Positions 20,787 to 31,689 of a stretch of DNA of 64,000 nt are shown piece by piece; the stretch's first letter is position 1; the number at the start of each line of letters is the position of its first letter. The DNA comes from Guadua angustifolia (taxonomy: Eukaryota; Streptophyta; Magnoliopsida; Poales; Poaceae), in assembly GCA_036346375.1 (NCBI GenBank), contig JAYEVE010000988.1, positions 186,001-250,000 on the forward strand, read 5' to 3'. The notes under the pieces are model-generated. The model saw only the letters and a list, made by a program, of their open reading frames with translations, was not told the origin of the DNA and searched no databases. The translations under genes and the position numbers were made by a program.

Positions 20787-21170
20787 AGAAGTGTTTGACA
20801 AGCGCCCGATGCTTATTTTGCGAGATATCGGGAAGGATTTTGAGATATTCGCGATGCATCCCGTCAAGGATTGGTTGTGTGCTAATGCAAGATAAGAAGG
20901 TTGTGGCATATGCTTGGCGTCAACTAAGGCCACATGAAGTCAACTATCCGGCCCATGATTTGGAATTGGGCGCGTAGTGCATGCTTTAAAGATTTAGCGC
21001 CATTATCTCATCGGTGTCATTGTGAGGTTTATACGGATCACAAGAGCACGAAGTACATTTTATCAATCGATCTCAATATGAGGCAAAGAAGATGGTTAGA
21101 GTTGATCAAGGATTATGACATTGGTATTCATTATCATCGAGCAAAGCCAATGTCGAAGGCGATGCTTTGA
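20787..21170 (+). pseudogene. RNase H of the Tekay-type element, frameshifted
   Basis: RNase H pieces occur in two frames: 20750-20977 (VVAYAWRQLRPHEVNYPAHD) and 20934-21170 (EVYTDHKSTKYIL, then RQRRWLELIKDYD). At least two frameshifts separate them. Confidence 0.8.
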
Positions 21171-21382
21171 GCGTAAAGAGTTCTTGCAATACCACGATGA
21201 TTAAAGAAAGTCACCGACTCTTTATGAGGAATTCGAAGCTTAGTGCGGAAGTGGTTCAAGAAGGTTACTTGGCTACCTTGGAAGTCGTCCAACATTGGAA
21301 GATCGATTAGAAGCCCAAGTTGAGAATCTTGATATCAAAGAGATCAAGAGTAATATGAAGAAAGGAAAAGCCCTAGGTTTCC
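21171..21382 (+). pseudogene. RNase H to integrase spacer, degraded
   Basis: Plus-strand sequence is consistent with the connection between the two domains, but stops and frameshifts occur in all frames. Confidence 0.5.
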
Positions 21383-22199
21383 TTGAGGATGAAAGAGGTA
21401 CCATTTGGTATGAGAATCGATATCTGTATTACTGATCGAGAAAAGAGCTCAAGGAGTCATTACTCAAAAGCGCATGAGACTTTGTACTCTATTCACCACG
21501 GAAGTACCAAGATGTACCAAGATCTCAAGGAAAGGTATTGGTGGCCTAGCATGAAGCGTGAGATTGCAGAATATGTTGCTTTGTGTGATGTCTGTCAGAA
21601 GGTCAAAGTAGAGCATCGAGACCGATGGGGTTGCTTCAGCCATTGAAAATTCCCGAGTGGAGTGGGAAGAAATTGGTATGGATTTCATTGCCGGACTTCC
21701 TAAGACCCAAGCAGGTTATGATTCGATCTGGGTGATAGTGGATCGATTGACTAAAGTAGCTCACTTTATTCGATTAAGACTACCTACAGGAGATAAATTG
21801 GCAGAATTATATATGTCAAGGATTGTTAGTCTTCACGGAGTGCCTAAGAAGATTGTCTCCGATAGAGGAACCCAGTTTACCTCTCGTTTTTGGCAGAGTT
21901 TATATGAAGCTATGGGAACTCATCTTAGGTTCAGTACTGCTTATCACTCTCAAACTGATGGACAGACAAAGCGAGTGAACCAGATTCTTGAAGACATGTT
22001 AAGAGCCTGTGCCTTAACCTATGGTGTTAAGTGGGACAAGTGTTTGCCCTATGCAGAGTTTTCTTACAATAACGCTTATCGGGTGCCGATGCAAATGTCT
22101 CCTTCGAAGCCTTATATGGCGAAAGTGCGAACCCCTCTCAATTGGAAGGAGAACGGAGAAAGGCAGTTATTTGGTCTGCCATCTTGCAAGAAAATTTGA
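21383..22199 (+). pseudogene. Integrase of the Tekay-type element, catalytic Glu replaced
   Basis: The zinc-binding region (residues of 21383-21646) ends in LCDVCQKVK. After a frameshift the core runs from 21657 to 22199 with GMDFIAGLP and SDRGTQFTS supplying the two catalytic aspartates. Thirty-five residues after the second Asp, where the third catalytic residue (Glu) belongs, the codon at 21969-21971 is AAG (Lys). This would abolish catalysis and fits a G-to-A change. The frame shifts again near 22199. Confidence 0.9.
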
Positions 22200-22306
22200 A
22201 AAGCAAGTCTGATTAATTGAGACAAGTTAAAGATAGCTCAAAGTAGACATAAGAGTTATCACGAGATAATCGTCAGCCGAGATTTGAGTTTGAGCCCAAT
22301 GATTAT

Positions 22307-22747
22307 GTGTATCTTAGAGTCACCCCTCTAAAAGGAGTTAAGAGATTTCAAGTAAAAGGAAAGTTTGCCCCTAGATATGTGGGACCGTTCAAAGTTCTGG
22401 AACGAAGAGGAGAAGTTGCTTACAAACTTCAGTTGCCTCAGTCCTTCGCTGGAATTGATGATGTGTTCCACGTGTCGCAATTGAAAAAGTGTTTGCGAGT
22501 GCCAGAAGAGCAGATGCCAATGGAAGCCATCGATATGCAAGAGGATCTCACCTTCAAGGAGCAACCAGTGAAGATCTTGGAAGTTGCAGAGCGCATCACG
22601 AGAAGCGAGATCATCCGTTTTTGCAAAGTCCAGTGGAGCAACCATTCTGAAGAGGAAGCAACTTGGGAGCGAGAAGAGGATCTGAAGTCGGAGTTTCCCC
22701 ACCTATTCTCTAGCCAGTCCGAATCTCGGGGTCGAGATTCCATGTAA
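22307..22747 (+). pseudogene. Integrase C-terminus with chromodomain
   Basis: A 146-codon frame. The first half is the integrase C-terminal region (FAPRYVGPFKVLERRG). The last 60 residues form a chromodomain (EVAERITRSEIIRFCKVQWS, then EEATWERE), which in chromoviruses is thought to steer integration to particular chromatin. The frame ends just before the polypurine tract. It is intact in itself but separated from the integrase core by a frameshift. Confidence 0.9.
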
Positions 22748-22759
22748 GGGGGGGAGGTT
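22746..22759 (+). other. Polypurine tract of the Tekay-type element
   Basis: aagggggggaggtt lies immediately before the 3' LTR, as expected for plus-strand priming. Confidence 0.85.
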
Positions 22760-25700
22760 TGTAACATCCCTAATTTCAGTCTTTTGCCTAAAGTTAATTT
22801 AAATTAATTAATTTCAAATTTTGGATTTTCCTTAGTGTTCTAATTAACCTGGCATCCATATCCTTCCGAAATTGAAGTTCAATCCTTTACCGTCCGCAAA
22901 ATCAAATTCTCAATTCCGGTCCTTATTCGAAACTTCACCCGAGTTCCAAAATGCTCCAAAAATCTCAAAACCCACTAAAATGGATTCCAAATATTCTATA
23001 ATGATTTTGGGAATTTTTCCAAGATTTATAGAAACCCTTTTGTATTTTATCTCTCGCGCTTTATTCAAATCCATTTAATTTATCCCGAAATAATCCAAAT
23101 TCCAAAATTCATCCAAAAATAGTGAAACCAACTTTATTGGGTTCTATTTTATTCTTTAGGATTTTTAGAATCTTTTCCGGTATTTTTAGACCTCGTTTGC
23201 TATTTTATCTCACGTGCTTCAAGGATAACACTGTTCATCTTACTAAATGGATCGGCACTGTTCGAGAGTCTGTTCCTGTTCTTCCCATTTGCAAGCTCCA
23301 TCTTCAAATGGTCATAACTCCCTCCACGATTGTCCGAATCCAATGAAATTTGAAGCGCTACGACGGGGTCGTAATGGAGATTGATTACCCTACTGTTGCT
23401 CCTCCTAAAATTAAGTGAAACAGTAGCTGCAATCAATTCTTTGCCGTTTCTTGTTTTAGCCATAACTCTTTCGTTTCTTCATCTCTCCGAGCGTGTGAGT
23501 ACTCCAAACGTGCGTATCGACGTCCTCTACACCGTGCTTACCTTACTCCTTTGGTTCTATATCGTTTTCCATCCCAAAACTCAAGAAAACAGTACGCCCG
23601 GTGTCCTCCAAAGACACCGACGAGCCATCTTTTGCTCCGGTGAGTTTTCCGGCAAACCAACCACGTCACTTTGTGCATTTTGCTTCCGTGATCACAACCA
23701 TTCAATCGGATTTGATTTTCGTTGCAGTTTGACCCCAATTTCGAGTTTGTTCATCGTCGGCCGTCGCTCGTTAAATCGTCGATTTCTCCCGATTGAGTAA
23801 GAATCAATTCAATTCCTTGCACTGTAGACTCCCTCGATGCTAGCTATCCGGTGCTCACCTTAGTTTCAAGAAATTTCAAGTTTTCGAGGTTTCGGGAGTT
23901 TTTGACCGTCGTGCCGCCGGCTCGTTTTTGGTCGTCGATTTTACTTCACCGTGGCGTTCTTGTGCTGCCGTCGCTGGCCACCGTGCTCATCACCTCCGGC
24001 CACCCCCGCAGCACCTTCCCCGGCCCGCCGCCGCCGCCGTGCTTCGCCATGGCCGAGCTGCCGCACGCCCTCCTGGCGCTTGAGCACCTGGCGCAGGCAT
24101 TCTTGCTCGCTATCGCCACTCCTTGTTGCGCCGCCTGCCGGCCCTCCATGAGCCTCTCCGCGAGTCCCTTCTCCACTGGCCGAGCCGCCCTCTTTTTCCC
24201 TTGGCTTCTCCTCCATTCCTCCATGCGTTGCTTCTCTATTCTCTTTGCTCTCTCTCTGTACAGAACGGTTGGAGAAGAAGGGCCAAGAGAATGACCAATG
24301 GGGCCCATGTGTAAGTGTGTTGAGAAATCAGGAAATGCTGGAGAAAAAGAAAGATTCCAAAAGAATATTCTCGGTTTTCCAATTTTCAGGATTTTGATAA
24401 TTCAAACAATTGTTTCTCCTCCGTCGTAACTCCGAATCGAGTGATTCCAATTGCTAAATTCATCTAAATTCATCCTCTATCTGCCAGTATTTTTATTATA
24501 ATTTTTAGTTTCTTTTAAATTTATTTTATTCTTTTCGTGTTCCGGTTTGCGCGTAGTCGAAGAAGCGGTGTCATCGCCAACGAAGGAGAAGACTTTCAGA
24601 GTAGCGCATCGCACCTCGTCGACGAAGGCAAGTCGTAGTCCTTTGATCATATTGGACCTATGTTTGCAAAAATTACTTTGTTTTATACAATTGCATGCTA
24701 TTTGTGTATGAATGCTAGTTCATGGGAGTAGTTATTCACCTGTTGCCAGTATGCCATCTTGATTATTGAAATGCCATGTATCCATTTGTTAACATTAGGT
24801 TGGGACATTACTAGTTGGACATAATCATAATACCAACATTGGGTTAACGTAGCTAATGCTTAGACACCTTAGTCGTACATTGGGTTTCATATCACCGTGA
24901 ACTAATGTTAATCTTGACCTAATAAGATATGGAATTGTGGTAAATCGACCCTTTGTTGTAAAACTTGTTGTACCATGGTAGGGAATGCCATTGGTCTTAG
25001 TTGAACAAAATGTTTTCCCTCGAGCAAGTGATCGAATGCGATAAAGGGGGTGCTATCTGGCACATTGGGATGTGGTTGTCTTGCTTGAGATAATTTAAGG
25101 ACTTAATCTTGTGCGCCATTGAACTGGGCCTAACTGTGCAACCATAAGTCTGGTATGGGACAGACCTAGCCGATTAATTTGCAATGTTTAGTCTTGAGTA
25201 CCGCCAAATGTTGGTGTGGGTTCGGGTTGTCTGGGTAGATTCACATGGCTCAAGAGGGGCCCCGAGGGCGAAACCTTAGAGGCGGTGCGAAGTTTAAACA
25301 TGCATTGTAAAGGCTTTGTCATGATTTCTCTGCCGACACACCAAAGGAAGTGTGCTAATGGCGAGCGCAAGGAGAATATCATGTCTTGTGGGTAAAGTTT
25401 GTACAACCTCTGCAGTGTAAAACTATTGAATAGCCGTGTCGCGGTCATGGACAAGCCCGGGATTTCACACGGGTATAGAGTGTTTTCTTGAAATGTGGAA
25501 TTGTTGGGATGGGAGCAGGGAGTTCACTTTGTTGTTTTGTTGTATCAAGCTATCTTTGTTGAATTGTGTGGTTGACACTTGTTTCGAATGATGTAGGGTG
25601 ATGCCTCGTCATTCTGTTCATGTTGTCTACCATTGATTTACAAGTTATTTAATATTGCTTTTATCAACATGCCTTCAATCTATTTACTATATTTCAATTC

Positions 25701-26168
25701 AAGTTATTGCTTTCCGCAAATAAACCATATGACTATCCTTTGTCAAGCCGTGCATGAATATATTGCATCATTTCCCTCGGCTTGTTGAGTCGTTTTGTAC
25801 TCACGGCTTTATGCCCTGTTGTTCGATTCTTGAAGAAGAACCAAGTAATGAATATGAAGAGGAGGAATACTATGAAGACTATGTGGATGGAAGGCGTTCC
25901 CAGACGATTACTGTGGCATGTCGAGATGGCCTAAGTTATTATGTTTCATTTACCGCAGATTTCATTTGTTTCTTAAGCCAAGAGGCCTTGGTGTATGAAC
26001 CTTGACCATAAGGTCGTTTGCTTTATTCAATAATAATTTGTTTCTTCTTAGTTATTTCGATGTATGGAATGATATGTCATCTATGTTTCCTTTGTATGCA
26101 CTAAGCGTGATCTGGACTAGTCACGAGAATACCTGAGGGTTTCGGATTTGCATATCTGGGTCCCAACA
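22760..26168 (+). repeat. 3' LTR of the Tekay-type element
   Basis: 3409 bp, starting TGTAACATCC and ending gggtcccaaca, collinear with 15176-18596. The differences are substitutions plus many 1-3 bp indels, often at or beside CG. Confidence 0.95.
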
Positions 26169-26173
26169 CTGAC

Positions 26174-26798
26174 GTCGATGGGGGTATATTGCCCGTATCT
26201 AACTTTGCAGCGTCGGTATATGCATGATAATGGGTAACTGGACTTGGGTGAGAATTTGTTGGTGCCAACACAGTGGGTTGAGTCGGCATTAGCAAGGGTG
26301 CAGGTGCCGACACCTTTATCGTGTTAGCATTTGGTGCCACAGAGTACACCGGATCGTTGGGAGTGGTCGCAATGGATCTAATAACCCTCCGAGCGCCGCC
26401 AACTCTTGTGCAATAGTTTTACGCTATTTTACATCGCCGGCTTTAGGAGTCGTAACCAAGGCCGATGGTGATTGATTAATGCATGATGCCGCAGTTGCTC
26501 AATCACAGCAGATAACTTCGGCTTGAGCGGCATATATCGGCTTATCAATTCGGCGACGCCGGCTTCACCAAGGGATTCAATGTTGGGCGCCATCTTCTGC
26601 GTGACCCTCGTCGGGTTTTCGATAACAACCCAACATTAATTCCTCCAAGGCGCTTTTGATCTTGATCTCCTTACTGTTGCTCTGAGTCAAATCGTCCAAA
26701 GTAGGGACGATTATGGCATCGATATAACGCCATTTGGTGCAACAGTTTTGCCTGCGGTCATCTTTCCGATCGTGGTCCCACTGGGCGTGCCGAAAATG
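26174..26798 (-). pseudogene. 5' leader and gag start of the Tat element
   Basis: This is the part of the Tat element between its 5' LTR and the Tekay insertion. Reading leftward from the LTR, the minus strand gives cattt then tcggcacgcccagtgggac, which I take as the primer-binding region of a Tat-type element. Only short frames follow (for example 26577-26798 within a frame that runs out of the LTR), so the gag start is degraded. Confidence 0.6.
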
Positions 26799-27434
26799 TG
26801 TTGACACCAAAAACGTGACGTAGGATTTCTGGTTTGCAACACACCAGACGAACACTGGGTTCAAGTGCGCCAAGCGTGCCAATCGATTTGACCCTGTAAT
26901 CGATAAGGGAAGAATCGTGAAATTCAATCTAAGCCGATTTTAGAGATAAATCGGCTAAAGTAAAATTAGCCAAAAGCCGATTAAAAGGTAAACATATTAG
27001 CCGATCGAGGCTAATCAGAAGGGTAAAGGTAGATCGATTCTGAAAGGCGATGCACAACAAAACAGAACAAATCAAACCTGGAGAAATCGAAGACGATCAA
27101 ACAATCGGCGATACACAACTTTATTTGATCGATGTCGACTTACAAAAGAGTATTACAAGACTAAAAGCTACAAAAAAAATGAAAATTGGCAGATGTAATT
27201 TGCTGTGTATGATGTCCTTCAAGCGCCTACTACGCCTTTATATACTCGTCTACCGATCCGAGTCCTGATACATCGCAGCGACATAATCCGAGTCGGCTAT
27301 AGTTTCCTAATTGGTCTCCTGTTTCCAGATACTCGCCGCATGTTATCCAAATTTTCCAAAGATATTCCCGTGCATTGTCCAAACTCGTATGTTTTGCCGA
27401 TTTGTCTTGTAATTTTCAAAATCTGGTGCAAACA
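26799..27434 (-). repeat. 5' LTR of the Tat element
   Basis: 636 bp, the partner of 4963-5596. Its inner end adjoins the primer-binding region and its outer end the TCTCC duplication at 27435-27439. Confidence 0.92.
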
Positions 27435-27439
27435 TCTCC

Positions 27440-27597
27440 AAAAGTTGAAATCCAAAAGTACCTATAAAGTGAATTGTGGATTCTGGTGTATATAGGTGAG
27501 TTGGATTGTGAGAATCGGATTCTAAAATTAGAATGTTTATTTTTTATTCTGCCTTTAGAGCCAAAATTCATAATCAAAAGCTAAAATAAATGGACCC
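27440..27597. mobile_element. Right part of the split Tourist-like MITE
   Basis: It continues the MITE begun at 4890; its end (ctaaaataaatggaccc) is the inverted counterpart of gggcctgtttgttttag. Confidence 0.6.
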
Positions 27598-27981
27598 TAC
27601 AAAACTAGGGCATGTCGACACAAACTATGGCTCGAACCAAAGGATCAAGTCAAACTTCCCTAAATGTTTAGATTTAGTCATTTGCCATGAGTCACTTTCA
27701 AAGCACCATGGATCCCAAATATGCGTACACCACACTCCACACCTCCGGTCTCACGCTTGACACTAGAGATGCTTTTTAAGCACTGGGCGTCGTGAGGTCC
27801 TAGCATGTCGATTTATTTAAAGATATAGCACAAAAGCTGATTACATGTACCTCACAAAGTTACAATGAAGACCCTTCAATGATGAGAAATTGCACAGGGC
27901 ACCTTGGATTTTTTCGGATATGGACACGCCCCGGAAGGTGATTGGTGGAGCACAATGATGAGAAGTTACACGATGAACAAA
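27598..27981. other. No gene seen
   Basis: Non-coding sequence between the MITE end and a TIR element. No frame or repeat I can name. Confidence 0.5.
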
Positions 27982-27993
27982 TCCACTTGGAAG

Positions 27994-28383
27994 TAGGGCC
28001 GTAAATGAGGCGAGCACGAGCGAGGCTATCTCTTCAGACTTGAGTTCGGTAAAGCTCGAACCGACCTTGAGTTAGGGTCCGAGTTTCGATTCAAGCTCGA
28101 GCTCGACTTGATCCGAGATCAAGTAGGCTCAAGATCGACTCGAGTAAGCTCAGTAAGCCTAATAAGTTCGGTAACAAGCTTAACTTAGTAATAAACTCGA
28201 GTAAGCTCTGCTTAAAGAAATTCGGTCCAAACTTGAGTAGGCTCGCGAACTATTCGAGTCAGCTTGGCTAAGCTCGCGAGCTCGAGTTCAGCTCGTTCGG
28301 AGCTTAAATCGAGTTTGAACCAAACCTTTCATGAGTCGAACTTGAGCTATTAGCTCGCGAGTCTTGACTTTTTTTACAGTCCA
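27994..28383. mobile_element. GAGCTC-rich non-autonomous TIR element, about 390 bp
   Basis: A 12-bp direct repeat, TCCACTTGGAAG, flanks it (27982-27993 and 28380-28391). If the duplication is the 8-bp CTTGGAAG, the ends tagggccgtaaat and the reverse complement of ttttttacagtcca form weak hAT-like inverted repeats. The interior is packed with aagctcgagctcg-like words. No coding capacity. Confidence 0.65.
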
Positions 28384-28584
28384 CTTGGAAGATGGCCTCC
28401 TTTGCTCCTACAAGATTGGTTGATCGAAGCAGCAAGTTGCAGGTTAGCGTGGTTTGAAGCGCTCATGTTGGTGGGCTGATTACGATGTCTTTGGGATCTC
28501 GTCAGCAATGATCACAGCATATGCAAGATTCGAGAAATCAAGAGCCAAGTAGGGTTCTTGGCCTTCTCCCAATAGATGTAAGCT

Positions 28585-28798
28585 TTTTTTTTTGAAATTG
28601 GCGAGAGCTCTGGCATTCACTAAAGGAGGAGAAACAATAGCTGAATCACAGTGCATACATACACACGCACTCACACCACACCTCACACGCACACACACGC
28701 ACTTGTGCACAAGATCACGCGCGCGTCAGCGAGGCTCGAGCAGGCCGGTCGCGGGCGGCGGCTTCGCGCCTTGCACCCGGTCGAGTCGGCTTCTTCAT
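28585..28798 (-). mobile_element. 5'-truncated LINE, minus strand
   Basis: An exact 14-bp target duplication AATAGATGTAAGCT flanks it (28571-28584 and 28799-28812). A T run at its left edge is the poly(A) tail on the minus strand, preceded there by gaatgccagagctctcgcca, resembling grass LINE 3' ends. At 214 bp it is strongly 5'-truncated. A CA/CG-rich simple-sequence stretch (about 28660-28702) lies inside. Confidence 0.75.
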
Positions 28799-28925
28799 AA
28801 TAGATGTAAGCTAGTCATCGATCCAGTGACGGGAGGAGAACTCGGCGTCGAGAAAGAGGAAGAACACATACACAAGCGTACGTGTGTGCGTGCGTGTATA
28901 TATATTTAGCATTAAGTCTACAACC

Positions 28926-29219
28926 TCATTAAGGTCCTATTTGTTTAGATTTTTTCACCGGCTTAAAAGCCAAAAAGCTACAGACTAAATAAATGAGTGG
29001 TTTTTTATCTAGACTTTTCAAAAACCATAAGCCTCCATATAACTAAAATCCAAAAACCACTGGAGACAAGCTCTTTTAGCTTATTGATGGTTAATTTTAG
29101 ACTAATAACACTAAAGTTAGGTAAAATTACCCACCTCTATCACGTACAAAAGTCGCTTGCTTTTAAACTATTTAAACGAAAAAGCTGGTTTTAAGCTATA
29201 AGCTAAAAAAACGGGGTCT
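28926..29219. mobile_element. Probable Tourist-like MITE
   Basis: TAA flanks ggtcctatttgttt on the left and aaaaaacggggtc on the right. The ends are imperfect inverted repeats and the interior is AT-rich with agctt/aagct inverted words. The match between ends is modest, so the family is tentative. Confidence 0.45.
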
Positions 29220-29229
29220 AAAATTGAAC

Positions 29230-29380
29230 AATGAATAGATCAAAATGGACCAAAAGGGAGCTATGAACAGGTGCTCCCCTCCCGCTTGTTGCCGAGAGCT
29301 CACAGGAATTATATCCAGCAGTTGGCATACTTGGCCTCTTTACAAATCTAACCTTTTGCACTAAAAATATGTGTGATAAA
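29230..29380 (+). repeat. Local direct repeat, copy A (interrupted by a hAT)
   Basis: About 150 bp (aatagatcaaaatggacc ... atatgtgtgataaa) also found at about 30953-31112 with a few substitutions. After the hAT insertion copy A resumes with gtgataaagtgcaccaa at 30491. Confidence 0.85.
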
Positions 29381-30490
29381 TAGGGATGGCAACGGGTGCA
29401 TACCCGTCGGGTATTGGCCCCCCATACCCGTCCCCGCCAGATGAAAAATCACCCGTTAATTTACCCGTACCCGACCACGGGTAGGACTTCTTCCCCATAC
29501 CCATCCCCGTTCGGGTCCCTTTCACCCACCGGGTCACCCATACCAGATTCACACCCGCCAAATCAAATATGGTCCGATTGTTCTATTCTCAGAGAAATTT
29601 GGTGAACAATGGAGAGAACTCAAAACTACAATGGGACCAACTACTAATGCCAAGCACATGGATCCCTAGAGTTGAAGAATACCAAAAAGAAAAATGTAAA
29701 CCCTAGTCTAGCCTAACTTCAACCAGCCAGCATCAACACCATAGAAGTACAGAACCGACTTAGCCTTCATGTAGTTCAACTCACCTGTCACCCACAAGCC
29801 TCCTCCTTGGTCCTCCCCAACTCGGCAACTCCGGTGGAGCGTGAGAAAGGCGAGGAAGCGGTGAGCTGTGGCAGAGACCCCACTCGACGGCTCGACGGCT
29901 CGGCCGGTCGGCACGCAGCGCCCGCTCCAAGCCTCCAATGCCTACTGCTCTAGCCTCCAGTGCTCGATCCCGAAGGACCCGAACTCAAGAATAGTGCCTT
30001 GCTTATACTGCTTCTTGCCGCCGACGTTTGGCGCGCGCGCCATTACCGGTTTGCTAGGGTTAGGGACGGTTAGGGTTGGAGTCTGAAATGAATTGTAGAA
30101 ATGTATTGTAGAATGATTGAATGAATCACCTCATCAGGTAACTAATGGGAATGGCTGAATTGGTTTGGTCCCACTCGGTTCGGTGGTCGTCAGCTGGGCA
30201 GCGTGGGCTTGGGCAGTTGGGCCGCTTGGCTAGTTGGGTTGGGTGGGGTGGAACCGTGGGAATTGCCAAATGCCAATTGGGCCTATCTGATACAAGGAGG
30301 CGAGGAAGATTTGCTACGGGTAATGGGTAGCGGGTATGGGTGAAAGTACCGTGCCGTGCAAATCATACCCGATGGGTGAAGGTTTTTCCCCATTAAGGTA
30401 CCCATGGGTATGATTATTGGACCATATTTGTACCCTAATGGAGTAAATACCCATCGGGTATCGGGTATCGGGTACCCATTGCCATCCCTA
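29381..30490. mobile_element. Non-autonomous hAT element, 1110 bp
   Basis: The left end TAGGGATGGCAACGGGT and right end acccattgccatcccta are inverted repeats, flanked by the exact 8-bp duplication GTGATAAA (29373-29380, 30491-30498). Both subterminal regions are full of acccgt/cgggta words. No transposase. The uninterrupted target is seen in copy B of the local repeat. Confidence 0.92.
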
Positions 30491-30498
30491 GTGATAAA

Positions 30499-30952
30499 GT
30501 GCACCAACCTCCGCCAACCAGCCTCTGCTGCCTAAGCCTCTGCCAACCTCTGGCGTCTGCAGCCGGTCCGCGATGCATGCTCGAGGTTGGTAGGGATCTT
30601 GATGATGAGCGGAGTTGGTCCGTCGTCATTTCCCGTTGTCTGATGCCGCCTCCAGCTTGGAGAGGGAGTTCTGCAGATATGCTGTTTTCGTCCACTGTAA
30701 TACCACAAAGCTCTTTTGCTAGGGTTTTTGGCCGGTAATTATTCCACCTTCGTGATTCAGGGATTTGTTTGGGAGAAAATATTTATTGTCGTGTTTTCGA
30801 AGCTTTTTAGTAAAGGTTTTGGTTGTTGCACTAGTTTTTCAGTTGAAGTATCTTTTGAGCCGTATTGTTTGGCGGTAAGTTGTATTTTCCTGACAATCGT
30901 CGTTTCGCGCCAAGAATTTAATAGTTGATTCGCGCTAATAATTAAAATGGAC
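30499..30952. other. Unassigned spacer between local repeat copies
   Basis: A GC-rich start (about 30500-30680) followed by AT-rich sequence. Short frames on both strands, none recognisable. Confidence 0.45.
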
Positions 30953-31112
30953 CAAAAGAATAGATCAAAATGGACCAAAAGGGGAGCTATGAACAGGTGC
31001 TCCCCTCCCGCTGGTTGCCGAGAGCTCGCAGGAATTATATCCAGCAGTTGGCATACTTGGCCTCTTTACAAATCTAACCTTTTGCACTAAAAATATGTGT
31101 GATAAAGTGCAC
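30953..31112 (+). repeat. Local direct repeat, copy B (empty hAT site)
   Basis: It matches copy A and continues uninterrupted through atgtgtgataaagtgcacc, so it preserves the site as it was before the hAT inserted in copy A. Confidence 0.85.
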
Positions 31113-31689
31113 CAAATTTGAAGAAACAAATACCATAATTTGCACGCATGACAAGTACCGTTCGAACTGACACAAATGCTGTCAATAGATTGGAATCAGT
31201 GAAAACGGTAAGCCGGACTAAATCTCTAATTAATGGGTGATAAAACGGTCAAATTTTAATACACCACCTCTGCCGACCGATTTGGTTTGATTCAAACCAG
31301 CCGATACCCACCTGTATTATGAACCCTTGTATTGTATCAGCAAGCATTTAGACCCTTAATTCATTGATTATGTTGTTTGGTCGTTAATAACATATAATTC
31401 ATTGAGACTAACTTGTATGTCAAGCATTGTCATGGAAGTTAGGTCTCCATGATGGCAATATATGATTTATCTAGGTCAACACAGACAATCGAGGTGTACC
31501 ATTAATCCATAGAAGGATTTTTGGTGCACACTTTGAATTTGCACAGGGGCATTGGGCACAAGGTTTCAAAAACCGACGAAAACCGTGATGGTTTCGACCT
31601 TATCGCTGCGGTTCGAAATTAAAAACCGATCGGTAAACTGGTCTAATTAAAAAATAAAAAAATTTGAAAAATGGTGAAGACGTGGAACG
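31113..31689. other. No gene seen
   Basis: AT-rich non-coding sequence. About 31570-31650 has an aaaccg/cggttt-rich patch that may be a decayed TIR element end, but I could not find a partner. Confidence 0.4.

Larger units (their letters stand above)
15176..26168 (+). mobile_element. Complete Tekay-type chromovirus nested in the Tat element
   Basis: Two LTRs of about 3.4 kb (15176-18596 and 22760-26168), both starting TGTAACATCCCT, are flanked by CTGAC at 15171-15175 and 26169-26173. The internal region is only 4163 bp. Truncated gag-protease, reverse transcriptase, RNase H, integrase and a chromodomain follow in order on the plus strand. Long LTRs plus a C-terminal chromodomain point to the Tekay (Del) clade. 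It is defective: internal gag deletion, a stop in the reverse transcriptase, a broken RNase H and a lysine at the catalytic glutamate of integrase. It sits inside the gag region of the Tat element, so it is younger than that insertion. Confidence 0.95.
4963..27434 (-). mobile_element. Complete Tat-clade Ty3/gypsy retrotransposon, minus strand
   Basis: Two LTRs of about 635 bp, both starting tgttgacacc and ending gtgcaaaca on the plus strand, bound the element, with TCTCC at 4958-4962 and 27435-27439. Gag, protease, reverse transcriptase, two RNase H regions and integrase lie in that order on the minus strand (15170 down to 9127). The 5' LTR is therefore the right one and the 3' LTR the left one. 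Tat-clade assignment rests on the second, archaeal-type RNase H and on the extra gene between pol and the 3' LTR. Without the nested Tekay element (15176-26168 plus one 5-bp duplication) it is about 11.5 kb. Gag-pro-pol has several frame breaks and a mutated reverse transcriptase active site, so this copy is defective. Confidence 0.93.

Noticed and set aside
28480..28710. Cysteine- and valine-rich minus-strand frame
   Set aside because: Produced by the CA/CG simple-sequence stretch of the truncated LINE.
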